The position numbers were made by a program, and so were the translations under genes. A model generated the notes under the pieces. The model searched no databases. It was not told the DNA's origin and saw only the letters and a list, made by a program, of their open reading frames with translations. From Mycetohabitans rhizoxinica HKI 454 (lineage in GTDB: Bacteria > Pseudomonadota > Gammaproteobacteria > Burkholderiales > Burkholderiaceae), in the NCBI RefSeq assembly GCF_000198775.1, contig NC_014722.1, positions 1,011,518 to 1,075,517 of the forward strand: a stretch of 64,000 bases of DNA, in the 5' to 3' direction. Each line of letters starts with the position of its first letter. Positions within the stretch are counted from its first letter, which is position 1. This document shows positions 11,395 through 21,576 of this stretch, piece by piece.

Positions 11395-12465
11395 ATGACG
11401 ATACCCCAGAACATCATTCGCCCGGACGTGCTGGCAATGACGAGCTATCCGGTACCGGATGCCGCCGGCTTGATCAAGCTGGACGCAATGGAAAACCCCT
11501 ACGCGCTGCCGCGGCCGCTTGCGCACCGGCTCGGCGAGCGGCTTGCCCAGGTCGCGTTGAACCGCTATCCAATGCCGCGGCCCGGCGCATTGCTGGACAA
11601 GCTCAAGTGCGCGATGCAGGTGCCGGCTGATTGCGACGTGCTGCTGGGCAACGGCTCGGACGAATTGATCAGCCTGATTGCGACCGCGTGCGCGAAGCCG
11701 GGCGCCAAGATCCTGGCGCCGGTGCCCGGCTTCGTGATGTACGCGATGTCGGCCAAGCTCGCGCAGCTGCAATTCGTTGGCGTGCCGCTGAATGCCGATC
11801 TGACGCTGGACGTGGGCGCGATGCTGGAGGCCGTCGCCGCGCACCAGCCCGCGGTGATCTATCTGGCCTATCCGAACAATCCGACCGGCACACTGTTCGA
11901 CGACGCGGATCTCGAGCGGGTTGTGCGCGCGGCCGACCGGTCGCTGGTGGTTATCGATGAGGCGTATCAACCGTTTGCGCAGCGCAGCTGGATGTCGCGG
12001 GCCGGCGAGTTCGACAACGTGGTGGTCATGCGCACCGTCTCCAAGCTGGGCCTGGCCGGTATCCGGCTCGGCTATCTGGTCGGCTTGCCAGGCTGGATCA
12101 ACGAGTTCGACAAGGTGCGTCCCCCCTACAACACTAACGTGCTGACGCAGGCGACGGTCGATTTTATGCTCGATCACCTGGAAGTGCTCGATGCGCAGGC
12201 CGCTGAATTGCGTGCCGAGCGGGCGCGACTTGCCGAGGCGATCGGCGCGTTGCCGGGTGCTCACGTGTTTCCGAGTGCGGGAAACTTCCTGCTGGTGCGC
12301 GTGCCGGATGCCGCCGCGGTGTTCGACGCGCTGCTCGGTGCACGAATTCTGATTAAAAACGTGAGTAAAATGCATCCATTGCTGGCTGAGTGCGTGCGGA
12401 TCACGGTCAGCACGCCGGATGAGAATGCACAATTGCTAGCTGCGTTGAGCAATGCGCTGGTTTGA
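11395..12465 (+). CDS. hisC: Histidinol-phosphate aminotransferase HisC
   Basis: PLP enzyme converting imidazole-acetol phosphate to histidinol phosphate. It has 356 residues, fold type I. Visible are the GNGSDELI cofactor-phosphate motif, [21 protein letters not shown], and the PLP lysine in [13 protein letters not shown]. Forty bases separate it from hisD. Confidence 0.95.
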   Translation: MTIPQNIIRPDVLAMTSYPVPDAAGLIKLDAMENPYALPRPLAHRLGERLAQVALNRYPMPRPGALLDKLKCAMQVPADCDVLLGNGSDELISLIATACAKPGAKILAPVPGFVMYAMSAKLAQLQFVGVPLNADLTLDVGAMLEAVAAHQPAVIYLAYPNNPTGTLFDDADLERVVRAADRSLVVIDEAYQPFAQRSWMSRAGEFDNVVVMRTVSKLGLAGIRLGYLVGLPGWINEFDKVRPPYNTNVLTQATVDFMLDHLEVLDAQAAELRAERARLAEAIGALPGAHVFPSAGNFLLVRVPDAAAVFDALLGARILIKNVSKMHPLLAECVRITVSTPDENAQLLAALSNALV

Positions 12466-12513
12466 TCGCGTGTGAGTCGCTGTTTAATTTTTCCGCCATT
12501 TTCAGGAACATCC

Positions 12514-13101
12514 ATGCGTATTGCGGAAGTCGTGCGCAACACGAGCGAAACGCAGATCCGAGTGAAGGTCAATCTGGACGGTACTGGCCAGCAGAAGCTG
12601 AACACCGGGGTGCCGTTTCTTGACCACATGCTGGACCAAATTGCCCGCCACGGCTTGATCGATCTCGAGGTCGACGCGCGCGGCGATTTGCACATCGACG
12701 ACCACCATACGGTCGAGGACACCGGCATCACGCTAGGCCAGGCTATCGCCAAGGCGATCGGCGAGCGCAAGGGCATCCGCCGCTACGGCCACGCGTACGT
12801 ACCGCTGGACGAAGCATTGTCGCGCGTCGTCATTGATTTTTCTGGACGCCCGGGGCTGGAGTTTCATATCCCCTTCACGCGCGCGCGGATCGGCAACTTC
12901 GATGTCGATCTAACGATCGAATTTTTCCGCGGCTTTGTCAATCATGCCGGTGTCACGCTGCATATCGACAACCTGCGCGGCCTGAACGCGCATCATCAGG
13001 TCGAGACCGCGTTCAAAGCGTTCGGCCGGGCGCTGCGTATGGCCGCCGAGATCGATGCGCGCGCGGCCGGACAGATCCCGTCGACCAAGGGCATCTTGTA
13101 G
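12514..13101 (+). CDS. hisB: Imidazoleglycerol-phosphate dehydratase HisB
   Basis: Dehydrates imidazole glycerol phosphate, manganese-dependent. The 195-residue monofunctional form has the metal-binding repeats [21 protein letters not shown] and [19 protein letters not shown]. Start at the ATG at 12514 ([13 protein letters not shown]) after CAGGAA; the frame is open from 12472 but the extra residues do not look native. Confidence 0.95.
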   Translation: MRIAEVVRNTSETQIRVKVNLDGTGQQKLNTGVPFLDHMLDQIARHGLIDLEVDARGDLHIDDHHTVEDTGITLGQAIAKAIGERKGIRRYGHAYVPLDEALSRVVIDFSGRPGLEFHIPFTRARIGNFDVDLTIEFFRGFVNHAGVTLHIDNLRGLNAHHQVETAFKAFGRALRMAAEIDARAAGQIPSTKGIL

Positions 13102-13382
13102 GGCAAAGTGCAACCGTTGCTCAACCGCGCGTTGCCATTTTGTTTGAGCCTGACCGCGAACCAGAACGTGGCGCAGAGGCGTTGCACGAGGGGACGAGTC
13201 GCACGATACGCGTCGCGTCGATATCGGTGGTCTGCGTGAACGCGGTATCGGCCACGCTCGGCGAGCGGATCGGGTGGAAAACACGGCTACCGGTACTCAG
13301 GTAGCCGGCGAACAGCGCGCGGGGCGGGCGGTGCGGCCACCCGCTTGAATTTGGGACGGATGTTTACCAGAAGCGGGTCTGC
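13102..13382 (+). other. Spacer between hisB and hisH, no gene recognised
   Basis: 281 bases without a credible reading frame. It contains a small perfect dyad (GGCTACC at 13285-13291 and GGTAGCC at 13300-13306, loop of eight), with no T tract, so it is not a good terminator. My recollection is that related Burkholderia carry a membrane-protein gene here; if so it has been lost, but nothing in this sequence shows its remains clearly. Confidence 0.4.
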
Positions 13383-14024
13383 ATGAAAACTTCGATAGCG
13401 ATTGTCGACTACGGGATGGGCAACCTGCGCTCGGTTTGGCAGGCGATGTTGCGCGCCGCGCCACAGGCCGATGTGCAAGTGGTCAGCGATGTGCACAAGG
13501 TGCGCGCCGCGCACCGCGTGGTGCTGCCCGGCCAAGGGGCGATGCGCGATTGCATGGCGTCGCTGGCTGCCTCGGGGCTGCAGGACGCGGTGCTGGATGC
13601 GACACGCACCAAGCCGGTCCTGGGCGTGTGTGTCGGCGAGCAAATGCTGTTCGACTGGAGCGAGGAGGCCGATACGAAGGGCCTGGGCGTGCTGGCCGGC
13701 AAGTGTCTGCGCTTTCAACTGGACGGCAAGCTGCAGGACGACGGCTCGCGCTTCAAAGTGCCACAGATGGGCTGGAACCGGGTGCGGCAGACCCGGCCCC
13801 ACCCGCTGTGGGAGGGTATCGCCGACCAAAGCTTCTTTTATTTCGTACACAGCTATTATGTGGTGCCCGACGGTGCGTCCGACACCGTGGGGGAAACGGT
13901 GTATGGCGCGCCGTTTACGTCCGCGGTAGCACGGGATAATATTTTCGCCACCCAATTCCATCCCGAAAAAAGCGCGGAAGCGGGGTTGCAGCTGTATCGC
14001 AATTTTGCCCAGTGGAATCCATGA
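13383..14024 (+). CDS. hisH: Imidazole glycerol phosphate synthase glutaminase subunit HisH
   Basis: Supplies ammonia from glutamine to HisF. The 213-residue class I glutamine amidotransferase has the nucleophile in [10 protein letters not shown] (Cys near 83) and the His/Glu pair in QFHPEKS near 193-199. The oxyanion strand [10 protein letters not shown] is at the N terminus. The gene is separated from its partner hisF by hisA and a tandem repeat array. Confidence 0.95.
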   Translation: MKTSIAIVDYGMGNLRSVWQAMLRAAPQADVQVVSDVHKVRAAHRVVLPGQGAMRDCMASLAASGLQDAVLDATRTKPVLGVCVGEQMLFDWSEEADTKGLGVLAGKCLRFQLDGKLQDDGSRFKVPQMGWNRVRQTRPHPLWEGIADQSFFYFVHSYYVVPDGASDTVGETVYGAPFTSAVARDNIFATQFHPEKSAEAGLQLYRNFAQWNP

Positions 14025-14055
14025 CGATTGCTCGGAGCCTAGTGTCCAATGCCTA

Positions 14056-14160
14056 GTGCTCGGTGCTCGGTGCTCGGTGCTCGGTGCTCGGTGCTCGGTG
14101 CTCGGTGCTCGGTGTCCGGTGTCCGGTGTCCGGCGTCCGGTGTCCGGTGTCCGGTGTCCG
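14056..14160 (+). repeat. Heptanucleotide tandem array inside the his operon
   Basis: Fifteen head-to-tail 7-base units: eight copies of GTGCTCG (14056-14111) followed by seven of GTGTCCG (14112-14160), one of the latter reading GCGTCCG. The array lies in the 280-base spacer between hisH and hisA; degenerate units are visible just upstream near 14042. A 7-base period is not codon-sized, which fits a non-coding location. Confidence 0.95.
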
Positions 14161-14304
14161 GTGGCGCAGCCTTCGGCACTAGGCCGCGCGCCGGCCAGGT
14201 CCGCCTGACAACTTGTACTAAACTAGCGAAAACCTGCCGTCACACCGCAACGCAACGTGATGGCAGCCCAATGAATTTTTCACCCAGACTGACACGTGAT
14301 AGTT

Positions 14305-15054
14305 ATGTTGCTCATCCCGGCCATCGACCTCAAGGACGGTCAATGTGTGCGCCTGAAACAAGGCGATATGGACCAGGTGACGGTCTTTTCCGAGGACCCG
14401 GCGGCCATGGCCCGTCACTGGGTGGACAACGGTGCGCGTCGGCTTCATCTGGTCGACTTGAACGGTGCGTTTGCCGGCAAGCCGAGGAACGAAGAAGCGA
14501 TCCGCTCGATCATCGCCGAGGTTGGTGATGAGATGCCGGTGCAGCTCGGTGGCGGGATTCGCGACCTCAATACGATCGAGCGGTACCTGGACGATGGATT
14601 GTCGTATGTGATTATCGGCACGGCCGCGGTGAAGAACCCGGGATTCCTGCGGGATGCGTGCAGTGCATTCGGCGGCCATATCATCGTCGGGCTGGACGCG
14701 AAGGATGGCAAAGTGGCCACGGACGGCTGGAGCAAGCTGACCGGGCACGAGGTGATCGACCTGGCGCGCAAGTTCGAGGATTACGGCGTCGAGGCGATCG
14801 TCTATACCGATATCGGCCGCGACGGCATGTTGCAGGGCATCAACATCGAGGCGACCGTGCGTCTCGCGCAGGCGGTCAAGATTCCGGTGATCGCCAGCGG
14901 CGGGCTGTCGAACCTGGCCGACATCGATGCGCTGTGCGCCGTCGAGGACGAAGGGATCGAAGGTGTGATTTGTGGGCGCGCGATCTATTCCGGCGAGCTT
15001 GATTTCACGGCCGCGCAGAACCTTGCCGATTCGCTGCGCGAGTCTCGCGCCTGA
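14305..15054 (+). CDS. hisA: ProFAR isomerase HisA
   Basis: Isomerises the aminoaldose intermediate (ProFAR) to the aminoketose PRFAR. It is a 249-residue TIM barrel with the catalytic aspartates in [10 protein letters not shown] and YTDIGRDGM and the phosphate sites QLGGGIRD and IASGGLSN. The ATG at 14305 was preferred over a GTG three codons earlier. Confidence 0.95.
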   Translation: MLLIPAIDLKDGQCVRLKQGDMDQVTVFSEDPAAMARHWVDNGARRLHLVDLNGAFAGKPRNEEAIRSIIAEVGDEMPVQLGGGIRDLNTIERYLDDGLSYVIIGTAAVKNPGFLRDACSAFGGHIIVGLDAKDGKVATDGWSKLTGHEVIDLARKFEDYGVEAIVYTDIGRDGMLQGINIEATVRLAQAVKIPVIASGGLSNLADIDALCAVEDEGIEGVICGRAIYSGELDFTAAQNLADSLRESRA

Positions 15055-15138
15055 GGCTGCGGCGCGCACCGCGGGTCGGCTGCCCGTGCGCCGCCATCGC
15101 GCTGGTCACACGCGTTTCACTTTTCAGCACCTACTTTC

Positions 15139-15912
15139 ATGGCTTTACCGAAACGCATCATTCCGTGTCTTGACGTGACCGCCGGACGGGTCGTCAAGGG
15201 CGTCAATTTCGTCGAACTGCGCGACGCCGGCGATCCGGTCGAGATCGCGCGGCGCTACGACGAGCAGGGGGCTGACGAACTCACGTTCCTGGACATTACC
15301 GCGACGTCCGACGGGCGCGACCTGATTCTGCCGATCATCGAGTCGGTCGCCGCGCAGGTGTTCATCCCGCTGACGGTCGGCGGTGGCGTGCGTACCACCG
15401 AGGATGTACGACGGTTGCTCAATGCAGGCGCCGACAAAGTCAGCGTCAATTCCACCGCGGTGGCCAATCCGCAGTTCGTCCGCGATGTGAGCGAGCGCTA
15501 CGGTTCGCAGTGCATCGTCGTTGCGATCGACGCGAAGCAGGTCGGCGACTCGCATGAGGTGCCGCGTTGGGAGGTGTTTACGCATGGCGGCCGCAAGGCG
15601 ACTGGACTCGACGCGGTGCAATGGGCGCGCCGGATGGCGCAGTTCGGGGCCGGCGAGATCTTGCTGACTAGCATGGACCGGGATGGTACCAAGAGTGGAT
15701 TCGATCTGGCGCTCACGCGTGCGGTATCGGATGTGGTGTCGGTGCCGGTCATCGCCTCGGGCGGCGTGGGCTTGCTGCAGCACTTGGCCGATGGGGTGAC
15801 CGATGGCCATGCGGACGCGGTACTGGCCGCTAGCATTTTCCACTACGGCGAATACACGGTCGGCGACGTGAAGCGGTTCATGGCCGAACGTGGCATTGCA
15901 GTGAGGCAGTAA
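15139..15912 (+). CDS. hisF: Imidazole glycerol phosphate synthase cyclase subunit HisF
   Basis: Forms imidazole glycerol phosphate and AICAR from PRFAR and ammonia delivered by HisH. It has 257 residues, a TIM barrel homologous to HisA, with [16 protein letters not shown] carrying the catalytic Asp and [15 protein letters not shown] the second. The TAA shares its last base with the hisI ATG. Confidence 0.96.
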   Translation: MALPKRIIPCLDVTAGRVVKGVNFVELRDAGDPVEIARRYDEQGADELTFLDITATSDGRDLILPIIESVAAQVFIPLTVGGGVRTTEDVRRLLNAGADKVSVNSTAVANPQFVRDVSERYGSQCIVVAIDAKQVGDSHEVPRWEVFTHGGRKATGLDAVQWARRMAQFGAGEILLTSMDRDGTKSGFDLALTRAVSDVVSVPVIASGGVGLLQHLADGVTDGHADAVLAASIFHYGEYTVGDVKRFMAERGIAVRQ

Positions 15913-16313
15913 TGGGCGGCAATGACTGGCTGGACAAGGTGAAATGGGATGCGAACGGCTTAGTGCCGGTGATCGCGCAGGAAGCGTCGAGCAACGATGT
16001 GTTGATGTTCGCGTGGATGAACCGTGAAGCGTTAGCTAAGACCATTGAGCTGGGGCGCGCCGTCTACTTTTCCCGCTCGCGTAACAAGCTGTGGTTCAAG
16101 GGCGAGGAATCCGGCCATGTGCAGCACGTGCGCGAAGTGCGGCTGGACTGCGACGAGGATGTTGTGCTGTTAAAGGTCGAGCAGGTATCCGGCATGGCCT
16201 GCCATACCGGCCGGCATTCATGTTTTTTTCAAAAATTCGAAGGCACTGTGGACGACGGAGAATGGATATCGATCGACCCCGTGCTGAAAGATCCGGAAAG
16301 CATCTATCCATGA
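15912..16313 (+). CDS. hisI: Phosphoribosyl-AMP cyclohydrolase HisI
   Basis: Opens the purine ring of PR-AMP. The 133-residue single-domain form has [13 protein letters not shown] (metal aspartates) and [10 protein letters not shown] (zinc cysteines). Overlaps hisF by one base and hisE by four. Confidence 0.95.
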   Translation: MGGNDWLDKVKWDANGLVPVIAQEASSNDVLMFAWMNREALAKTIELGRAVYFSRSRNKLWFKGEESGHVQHVREVRLDCDEDVVLLKVEQVSGMACHTGRHSCFFQKFEGTVDDGEWISIDPVLKDPESIYP

Positions 16314-16735
16314 TCCACCATACTCAACCTGCGCTGCAGCGGACGGCTGACGCCATGAGTCCGCGGGACGCGAACGATGCTCTGCGCGACGTGCTGCTGC
16401 GGCTGGCGGCAACGATCGATGGCCGCAAGGGGGGCGACCCCGAGGCCTCTTATGTCGCGCGACTGTTTCACAAGGGCGACGACGCGATTTTGAAAAAGAT
16501 CGGTGAAGAGGCGACCGAAGTCGTGATGGCGGCCAAGGATGCGCGTCACGGGGGCTCGAGCGCGACGCTGGTGAACGAGGTGGCCGACCTGTGGTTCCAT
16601 TGTCTTATCATGTTGTCGCATTATGGTGTCGGACCCAATGACGTGCTGACCGAACTGCAACGCCGCGAGGGCCTGTCGGGCATTGAAGAAAAGGCGTTGC
16701 GCAAACGGCGCGAGCGCGAACAGAATGGTGATTGA
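16310..16735 (+). CDS. hisE: Phosphoribosyl-ATP pyrophosphatase HisE
   Basis: Hydrolyses PR-ATP to PR-AMP. An all-alpha MazG-like fold, with [21 protein letters not shown] and [16 protein letters not shown] carrying the acidic metal ligands. The ATG at 16310 overlaps the hisI stop (ATGA) and gives 141 residues; homologues of about 120 residues suggest the ATG at 16355 as an alternative start. Confidence 0.94.
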   Translation: MIHHTQPALQRTADAMSPRDANDALRDVLLRLAATIDGRKGGDPEASYVARLFHKGDDAILKKIGEEATEVVMAAKDARHGGSSATLVNEVADLWFHCLIMLSHYGVGPNDVLTELQRREGLSGIEEKALRKRREREQNGD

Positions 16736-16764
16736 GCCGTGCGGCAGTGCTGTGGAGCGATGCG

Positions 16765-17172
16765 ATGAATGATCCGTTAGATGACAACGAGCGTGCGGTG
16801 CGCACGCTCCAGCGTGCGCCGCTGGACGAACAGCGACTGCGTTCGCTCAGAACGCTGACCCATCTGTTGTACGCGCTCTATGCGTTGTTGTGGTTTACTG
16901 GCGGCGTGTCAGCCTTGATCGCTGTCATCGTCAACTACATCAAGCGTGACGATGTCGCGCACACGCCGTACGCCGCGCATTTCGCCTGGCAGATCCGCAC
17001 CTTCTGGTGGGGATTGGTGTGGGGTGGCGTGGGTTTTGCCACAATGGTGATCATGATCGGTTTCGCCATCTGGTTTGCCGCCGGCGTCTGGGTGCTTTAC
17101 CGGATCATCAAGGGATGGCTGTATCTGAACGACAACAAGCCGTTGCCGGTGCGACAGCGGGCGGCGGTATGA
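16765..17172 (+). CDS. DUF4870-type membrane protein
   Basis: A 135-residue inner-membrane protein with three hydrophobic segments (about residues 32-60, 80-108 and 108-122) and the family-typical pattern HFAWQIRTFWWGL followed by YRIIKGWLYLNDNKPLP. Function unknown. Its position between hisE and hinT is the usual one in Burkholderia. Start at the ATG at 16765, since the upstream part of the frame looks non-native. Confidence 0.8.
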   Translation: MNDPLDDNERAVRTLQRAPLDEQRLRSLRTLTHLLYALYALLWFTGGVSALIAVIVNYIKRDDVAHTPYAAHFAWQIRTFWWGLVWGGVGFATMVIMIGFAIWFAAGVWVLYRIIKGWLYLNDNKPLPVRQRAAV

Positions 17173-17196
17173 CGGTGGACTGTTTGGAAACGTGAT

Positions 17197-17559
17197 ATGA
17201 CGCAATCCGACTGTATCTTTTGCAAGATCGCGAGCGGTGAACTGCCGAGCAAAAAGGTGTTCGAGAACGACGAATTCGTCGCGTTCCACGATCTGCGGCC
17301 GGCAGCTGCCGTGCACGTGCTCGTCATTCCTCGAAAACATATTGAAACACTGTCTCATTGCACGGAAGACGATGCGCCGCTGCTTGGTAGAATGACAATA
17401 CTGGTCGCGCGCCTGGCCGAGCAATTGGGTTGCGCGTACACCGGGGGGCAGACCGGTTTCCGGACCGTCATCAATACCGGGCCGGGGGGCGGGCAGGAGG
17501 TCTACCACCTGCACGCGCATATCCTTGCCGGCCCGCGGCCGTGGCTGCGTATGGGCTGA
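17197..17559 (+). CDS. HIT family purine nucleoside phosphoramidase (HinT-like)
   Basis: A 120-residue HIT protein with the hydrolytic histidine triad [10 protein letters not shown] near residues 101-110 and the N-terminal [10 protein letters not shown]. HinT-type enzymes cleave AMP-lysine and adenosine phosphoramidates. Located 24 bases after the DUF4870 gene, in the run leading to tatABC. Confidence 0.93.
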   Translation: MTQSDCIFCKIASGELPSKKVFENDEFVAFHDLRPAAAVHVLVIPRKHIETLSHCTEDDAPLLGRMTILVARLAEQLGCAYTGGQTGFRTVINTGPGGGQEVYHLHAHILAGPRPWLRMG

Positions 17560-17590
17560 CATCCCACGCAATCGAAATCGGAGAGTTTTT

Positions 17591-17824
17591 ATGGGCTCAT
17601 TCAGTATTTGGCACTGGCTGATCGTGCTGTTGATCGTGGCGTTGGTGTTCGGCACGAAAAAGCTGCGCAACATCGGCAGCGATCTCGGCGGTGCGGTCAA
17701 AGGTTTCAAGGACGGCATGCGCGACGCGGAAGGGGCCGACGCCGATTCGCACAAGGAACTGCCACGCTCCGGCACGATCGACGTCGATGCGAAGGAAAAG
17801 TCCGGTTCGCGCGATGCGCGTTGA
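17591..17824 (+). CDS. tatA: Sec-independent translocase protein TatA
   Basis: Pore-forming subunit of the twin-arginine translocase. It has 77 residues: an N-terminal helix ([15 protein letters not shown]), the [21 protein letters not shown] amphipathic helix and an acidic tail. Start ATG at 17591 after GGAGAG. Likely substrates in the window include the Rieske protein at 21947, whose N terminus carries SRRTW. Confidence 0.95.
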   Translation: MGSFSIWHWLIVLLIVALVFGTKKLRNIGSDLGGAVKGFKDGMRDAEGADADSHKELPRSGTIDVDAKEKSGSRDAR

Positions 17825-17857
17825 GCGCCCGGCTCACACGTTGACCGGCTCACCGCG

Positions 17858-18385
17858 ATGCTCGACTTAGGCCTCAGTAAGATGGCGTTGATCGGCGTTG
17901 TTGCGCTGATCGTAATCGGCCCGAAGAAGCTGCCCGGTGTGGCGCGTACCGCGGGCGCACTGTTCGGCCGTGCCCAGCGCTATGTGAACGACGTCAAGGC
18001 GGAGGTGATGCGCGAGATCGAGTTGGACGAGTTGCGCAAGATGAAGTCCGACTTCGAGGATGCCGCGCGAAACATGCAAACCTCGATTCACGAGCACGTG
18101 CAACAAGCGCAAACTGAGCTGACCGAGGGCTGGCGCGACGGCACCGGCCCGAACACGGACAGCGCCGAGCAAGGCGTCAGCGCCGGCGCGTCGAATTCGA
18201 TTTGGCACGACTCGCCCAGTGGCGCGGTGCGAGCATCGTCGCGCAAAAACTGGCGGGTCAAGCGCACGGTGACACCGGTGTGGTACAAACGGGTCGCTGC
18301 ACGTCGTACCCATGTGCAGTCGGGCGCGGCTCGCGTGGCGCGGCATACACCGCCAAACCTGCGGCGGCCGATCCGTTTCCTGTGA
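17858..18385 (+). CDS. tatB: Sec-independent translocase protein TatB
   Basis: Receptor-complex subunit of the Tat translocase. The 175-residue protein starts MLDLGLSKMALIGVVALIV and continues with the GPKKLPGVARTAG hinge and a long charged helix. The last 60 residues are basic and divergent, as is usual for TatB tails. 33 bases after tatA. Confidence 0.93.
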   Translation: MLDLGLSKMALIGVVALIVIGPKKLPGVARTAGALFGRAQRYVNDVKAEVMREIELDELRKMKSDFEDAARNMQTSIHEHVQQAQTELTEGWRDGTGPNTDSAEQGVSAGASNSIWHDSPSGAVRASSRKNWRVKRTVTPVWYKRVAARRTHVQSGAARVARHTPPNLRRPIRFL

Positions 18386-18431
18386 TCCTGTCCCGTTTCC
18401 TGTCCACTTCTTTTCTCCGTCCCAGGCCGCT

Positions 18432-19214
18432 GTGAGCGAAGCTCCGCACAATCCGCAGAACGAAGACACCGAAGAAACGTTTATTTCGCACTTGATCGAG
18501 TTGCGCACGCGGGTGATCCGCGCTGCCGTCTCGGTGCTGGTGGTGTTCGTGTCGCTGGTCTATTGGGCGCCGGACATTTTTCGGCTGCTGGCTCATCCGC
18601 TGATGGCGAACCTGCCCAAGGGCGGCAAGATGATCGTCACCGACGTCACCGGCTCGTTCTTCGTGCCAATGAAGGTGACGATGCTGGTGGCGTTCGTGAT
18701 CGCGCTGCCGGTGGTGCTGTATCAAATCTGGGCGTTTGTTGCGCCGGGCCTGTACCAACATGAGAAAAAGCTCGTGCTGCCGCTGGTTTCAAGCAGCTAC
18801 GTGTTGTTTCTGTGCGGGATGGCGTTCGCGTATTTTGTTGTTTTTCCGACCATCTTTCGCGTAATGGCGCACTACAATGCGCCGCTCGGCGCCGAGATGT
18901 CAACGGATATCGACAATTACCTGAGCTTTGTGTTGACGATGTTCATCGCGTTCGGCGTGACGTTCGAAGTGCCGATCGTCGTCGTGCTGCTCGCGAAGCT
19001 GAATATGGTGACGGTAAACAAGCTCAAGGAAGTGCGTCCGTACGTGATCGTCGGCGCGTTCGTGGTCTCCGCCATCGTGACGCCACCCGACGTTTTCTCC
19101 CAACTCATCCTCGCGGTGCCGCTGCTCGTGCTATACGAGCTCGGGATCATTGCGGCACGGCTGCTGGTTACTCGGCAGCCGGACAGCGAGCCCGAAAGCG
19201 AAGAGGCAAAATAG
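18432..19214 (+). CDS. tatC: Sec-independent translocase protein TatC
   Basis: Multi-spanning signal-peptide receptor of the Tat system, 260 residues, six membrane segments. FISHLIELRTRVIRA at the N terminus and FGVTFEVPIVVVLL with a nearby Glu are family hallmarks. A GTG start at 18432 gives the normal length; the frame is open from 18312 but would overlap tatB by 74 bases. It converges with the protease gene; a short dyad near 19217-19232 lies between them without a T tract. Confidence 0.94.
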   Translation: MSEAPHNPQNEDTEETFISHLIELRTRVIRAAVSVLVVFVSLVYWAPDIFRLLAHPLMANLPKGGKMIVTDVTGSFFVPMKVTMLVAFVIALPVVLYQIWAFVAPGLYQHEKKLVLPLVSSSYVLFLCGMAFAYFVVFPTIFRVMAHYNAPLGAEMSTDIDNYLSFVLTMFIAFGVTFEVPIVVVLLAKLNMVTVNKLKEVRPYVIVGAFVVSAIVTPPDVFSQLILAVPLLVLYELGIIAARLLVTRQPDSEPESEEAK

Positions 19215-19303
19215 CGGCACGGCGGGCCGTGCTGCGCGCCTTTATGCTGAGCGCCGCGCGGCGGCGCCCGCCACTTCGTCGTCGCCGTTATCGGCGGCGC
19301 TCG

Positions 19304-20506
19304 TCATTCATCGTCGTCGCCGTTGTCCAGCGCTTGCTTGGGCGGCGGCGGGCGCTTGCCGATCGTCACGTCGATGTCCATTTCGTGCGACTTGCGCCAC
19401 AGGTGCACCTTCGCGACCGTGCCGGGCTGAATCAGCGCGATCACGTTGAGCAGGCGCGTCGTGTCAGTGATATCCTCATCGTTGACCTTCACGAGGATAT
19501 CGCCCGGCTTGATACCGGCCTTGTCCGCCGGTCCGCCTCGCAGCACGCCCGCCACGATCGCGCCTGATTTCTGTTGTAGACGGAACGATTCCGCGATTTC
19601 CGGCGTCACGTCTTGAGGCTCGACACCGATCCAGCCGCGCGTGACCGTGCCCGTTGTGATGATGCTCTCAAGCACGCTGCGCGCCGTCGACACTGGAATG
19701 GCAAAGCCGATTCCCAGTGAGCCGCCGCTGCGCGAATAGATCGCGGTATTGATGCCGAGCAAGTTACCGTTCACATCGACCAGTGCGCCGCCGGAATTAC
19801 CCGGGTTAATCGGCGCATCGGTCTGAATAAAGTTTTCAAAGGTGTTGATCCCCAGGTGATTGCGTCCGAGCGCGCTGATAATGCCCATCGTCACCGTCTG
19901 GCCGACCCCGAACGGATTGCCGATCGCCAGCACGACGTCGCCCACGCGCGCATGTTCCATCCGTCCGAGCGTGATCGTCGGCAGATTGGGTAGACTGATC
20001 TTGAGTACCGCCAGATCCGTTTCCGGGTCTACGCCGATCATTTTCGCGCTCGCCGTGCGCCCGTCGGCCAACGCGACCTCAATCTCGTCGGCGCCGTCCA
20101 CCACGTGCTGGTTCGTTAGAATGTAGCCCTCCGAGCTCACAATGACGCCGGAGCCGAGGTTGGACGCGGGCTCCTGGCGTTTGCGCTCGTAGTTGCGGTC
20201 GCCGAAGAAATAGCGGAACAGCGGGTCGTTGGCGCGCGGATCCGGCATTTGAGAGCCGTCTTTGCTGGAAAATACGTTCACCACTGCCGGCATCGCGTGC
20301 TGGGCGGCGTCTGCGTATGACGTGACCAGTCCGCGGCCCGCCATGCCCGGGGCGACCTCCTGCAGCGCGACGATGGGGGAGGCCAGCTGTTGCCCGAGGT
20401 TCCCTTGGCGCTGCAGCCACTGCGGCTTCAGCGTCGCGACGATGAACATCAACGCGAGCAGTACTGTCACCGCCTGCGCAAAGAACAGCCAAAAGCGTCT
20501 AAGCAT
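19304..20506 (-). CDS. DegS/HtrA-type trypsin-like serine protease
   Basis: Membrane-anchored periplasmic quality-control protease, 400 residues. One N-terminal transmembrane helix (about 5-25), a trypsin-like domain with the triad His134 (TNQHVVD), Asp164 (PETDLAV) and Ser238 (GNSGG), and one PDZ domain (about 280-380). A single PDZ and an uncleaved anchor resemble DegS more than DegP. The tail is Pro/Asp-rich. Only 19 bases separate its start from the divergent Nif3 gene, so the two promoters must overlap each other or the coding ends. Confidence 0.92.
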   Translation of the reverse strand: MLRRFWLFFAQAVTVLLALMFIVATLKPQWLQRQGNLGQQLASPIVALQEVAPGMAGRGLVTSYADAAQHAMPAVVNVFSSKDGSQMPDPRANDPLFRYFFGDRNYERKRQEPASNLGSGVIVSSEGYILTNQHVVDGADEIEVALADGRTASAKMIGVDPETDLAVLKISLPNLPTITLGRMEHARVGDVVLAIGNPFGVGQTVTMGIISALGRNHLGINTFENFIQTDAPINPGNSGGALVDVNGNLLGINTAIYSRSGGSLGIGFAIPVSTARSVLESIITTGTVTRGWIGVEPQDVTPEIAESFRLQQKSGAIVAGVLRGGPADKAGIKPGDILVKVNDEDITDTTRLLNVIALIQPGTVAKVHLWRKSHEMDIDVTIGKRPPPPKQALDNGDDDE

Positions 20507-20525
20507 CTGAACTTATGGGGCTTGC

Positions 20526-21272
20526 ATGGATCGAAATGAACTTGAATTGTACTTGAACGGGTTGCTCGAAACCTCGCGGTTCCGGGACTATTGCCCCAAC
20601 GGGTTGCAAGTTGAAGGTCGTCGCCGGATCGAGAAGGTCGCCACCGGCGTGAGTGCTTGCGCGGCGTTGCTCGAGGCGGCGATCGACTGGAAAGCTGACG
20701 CGGTGCTCGTGCATCACGGGTATTTTTGGAAAAACGAAGCGCCGCAAATCACGGGCCACAAGTATCGGCGACTGCGCCTTTTGATCCAGAACGACATCAA
20801 CCTGTTGGCTTACCACCTGCCACTGGACGCACATGCGGAACTGGGCAATAACGCGCAGCTCGGCGCGCGGATGGGGTGGCAGGCCGACGCGCGGTTCGGT
20901 GACAACGATCTCGGCTTCCTCGCCACGCTGCCGATGCCCACGTCGCTGTCGCATCTGGCCGCACAGGTCGGCAATACGCTCGGGCGCGCGCCGCTCGTGC
21001 TGGGCGATCCTGATCGCAAGTTGCGCCGTGTCGCGTGGTGTACCGGCGCCGCGCAAGGCTACTTCGACGAGGCGATCAGGGCCGGCGCCGATGTCTACCT
21101 GAGCGGCGAAGTGTCCGAGCCCACCACCCACTTGGCGGCGGAGTCCGGCGTGGCGTATGTATCGGCCGGCCACCATGCGACCGAACGTTACGGCGTGCAG
21201 GCTATCGGAGCCCACTTGGCCGACGCATTCGGTTTGGAGCATCTATTCATCGACATCGACAATCCGGTCTAG
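20526..21272 (+). CDS. Nif3-like dinuclear metal-centre protein
   Basis: A 248-residue member of the Nif3/YbgI family, with metal-ligand motifs [17 protein letters not shown] and GHHATERYG plus a SGEVSEP segment. It is likely a cytosolic hexamer; family members are linked to GTP cyclohydrolase-type activity and metal handling, but the physiological role is not settled. Divergent to the protease gene, as in many betaproteobacteria. Confidence 0.88.
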   Translation: MDRNELELYLNGLLETSRFRDYCPNGLQVEGRRRIEKVATGVSACAALLEAAIDWKADAVLVHHGYFWKNEAPQITGHKYRRLRLLIQNDINLLAYHLPLDAHAELGNNAQLGARMGWQADARFGDNDLGFLATLPMPTSLSHLAAQVGNTLGRAPLVLGDPDRKLRRVAWCTGAAQGYFDEAIRAGADVYLSGEVSEPTTHLAAESGVAYVSAGHHATERYGVQAIGAHLADAFGLEHLFIDIDNPV

Positions 21273-21350
21273 TCGGGCTGCGTCGATATCTACGCCGACA
21301 AATCCGTATGCGTCGGCGGGGAACAAATGGTGCGACGTATTGCCGCATCC

Positions 21351-21520
21351 GTGCCGTGCCGTGCCGTGCCGTGCCGTGCCGTGCCGTGCCGTGCCGTGCC
21401 GTGCCGTGCCGTGCCGTGCCGTGCCGTGCCGTGCCGTGCCGTGCCGTGCCGTGCCGTGCCGTGCCGTGCCGTGCCATGCCGTGCCATGCCGTGCCATGCC
21501 GTGCCGTGCCGTGCCGTGCC
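21351..21520 (+). repeat. GTGCC pentanucleotide array, 34 units
   Basis: 170 bases of uninterrupted 5-base units, 34 copies. Three of them read ATGCC (21476-21480, 21486-21490, 21496-21500); the rest are GTGCC. The array has no stop in any frame, so long reading frames on both strands here are artefacts encoding Cys/Arg/Ala/Val/Pro or Gly/Thr/Ala/Arg/His repeats. It lies 78 bases after the Nif3 gene and about 430 bases before petA. Confidence 0.97.
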
Positions 21521-21576
21521 GCATCCGTGCCAAGCCAAGCCAAGGGGCGGCGCGCACCTGCGCAGACCGCAACGCC

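Noticed and set aside
19217..19232. Hairpin GCACGGC-GG-GCCGTGC after tatC as a terminator
   Set aside because: Two-base loop and no T tract on either strand; weak.
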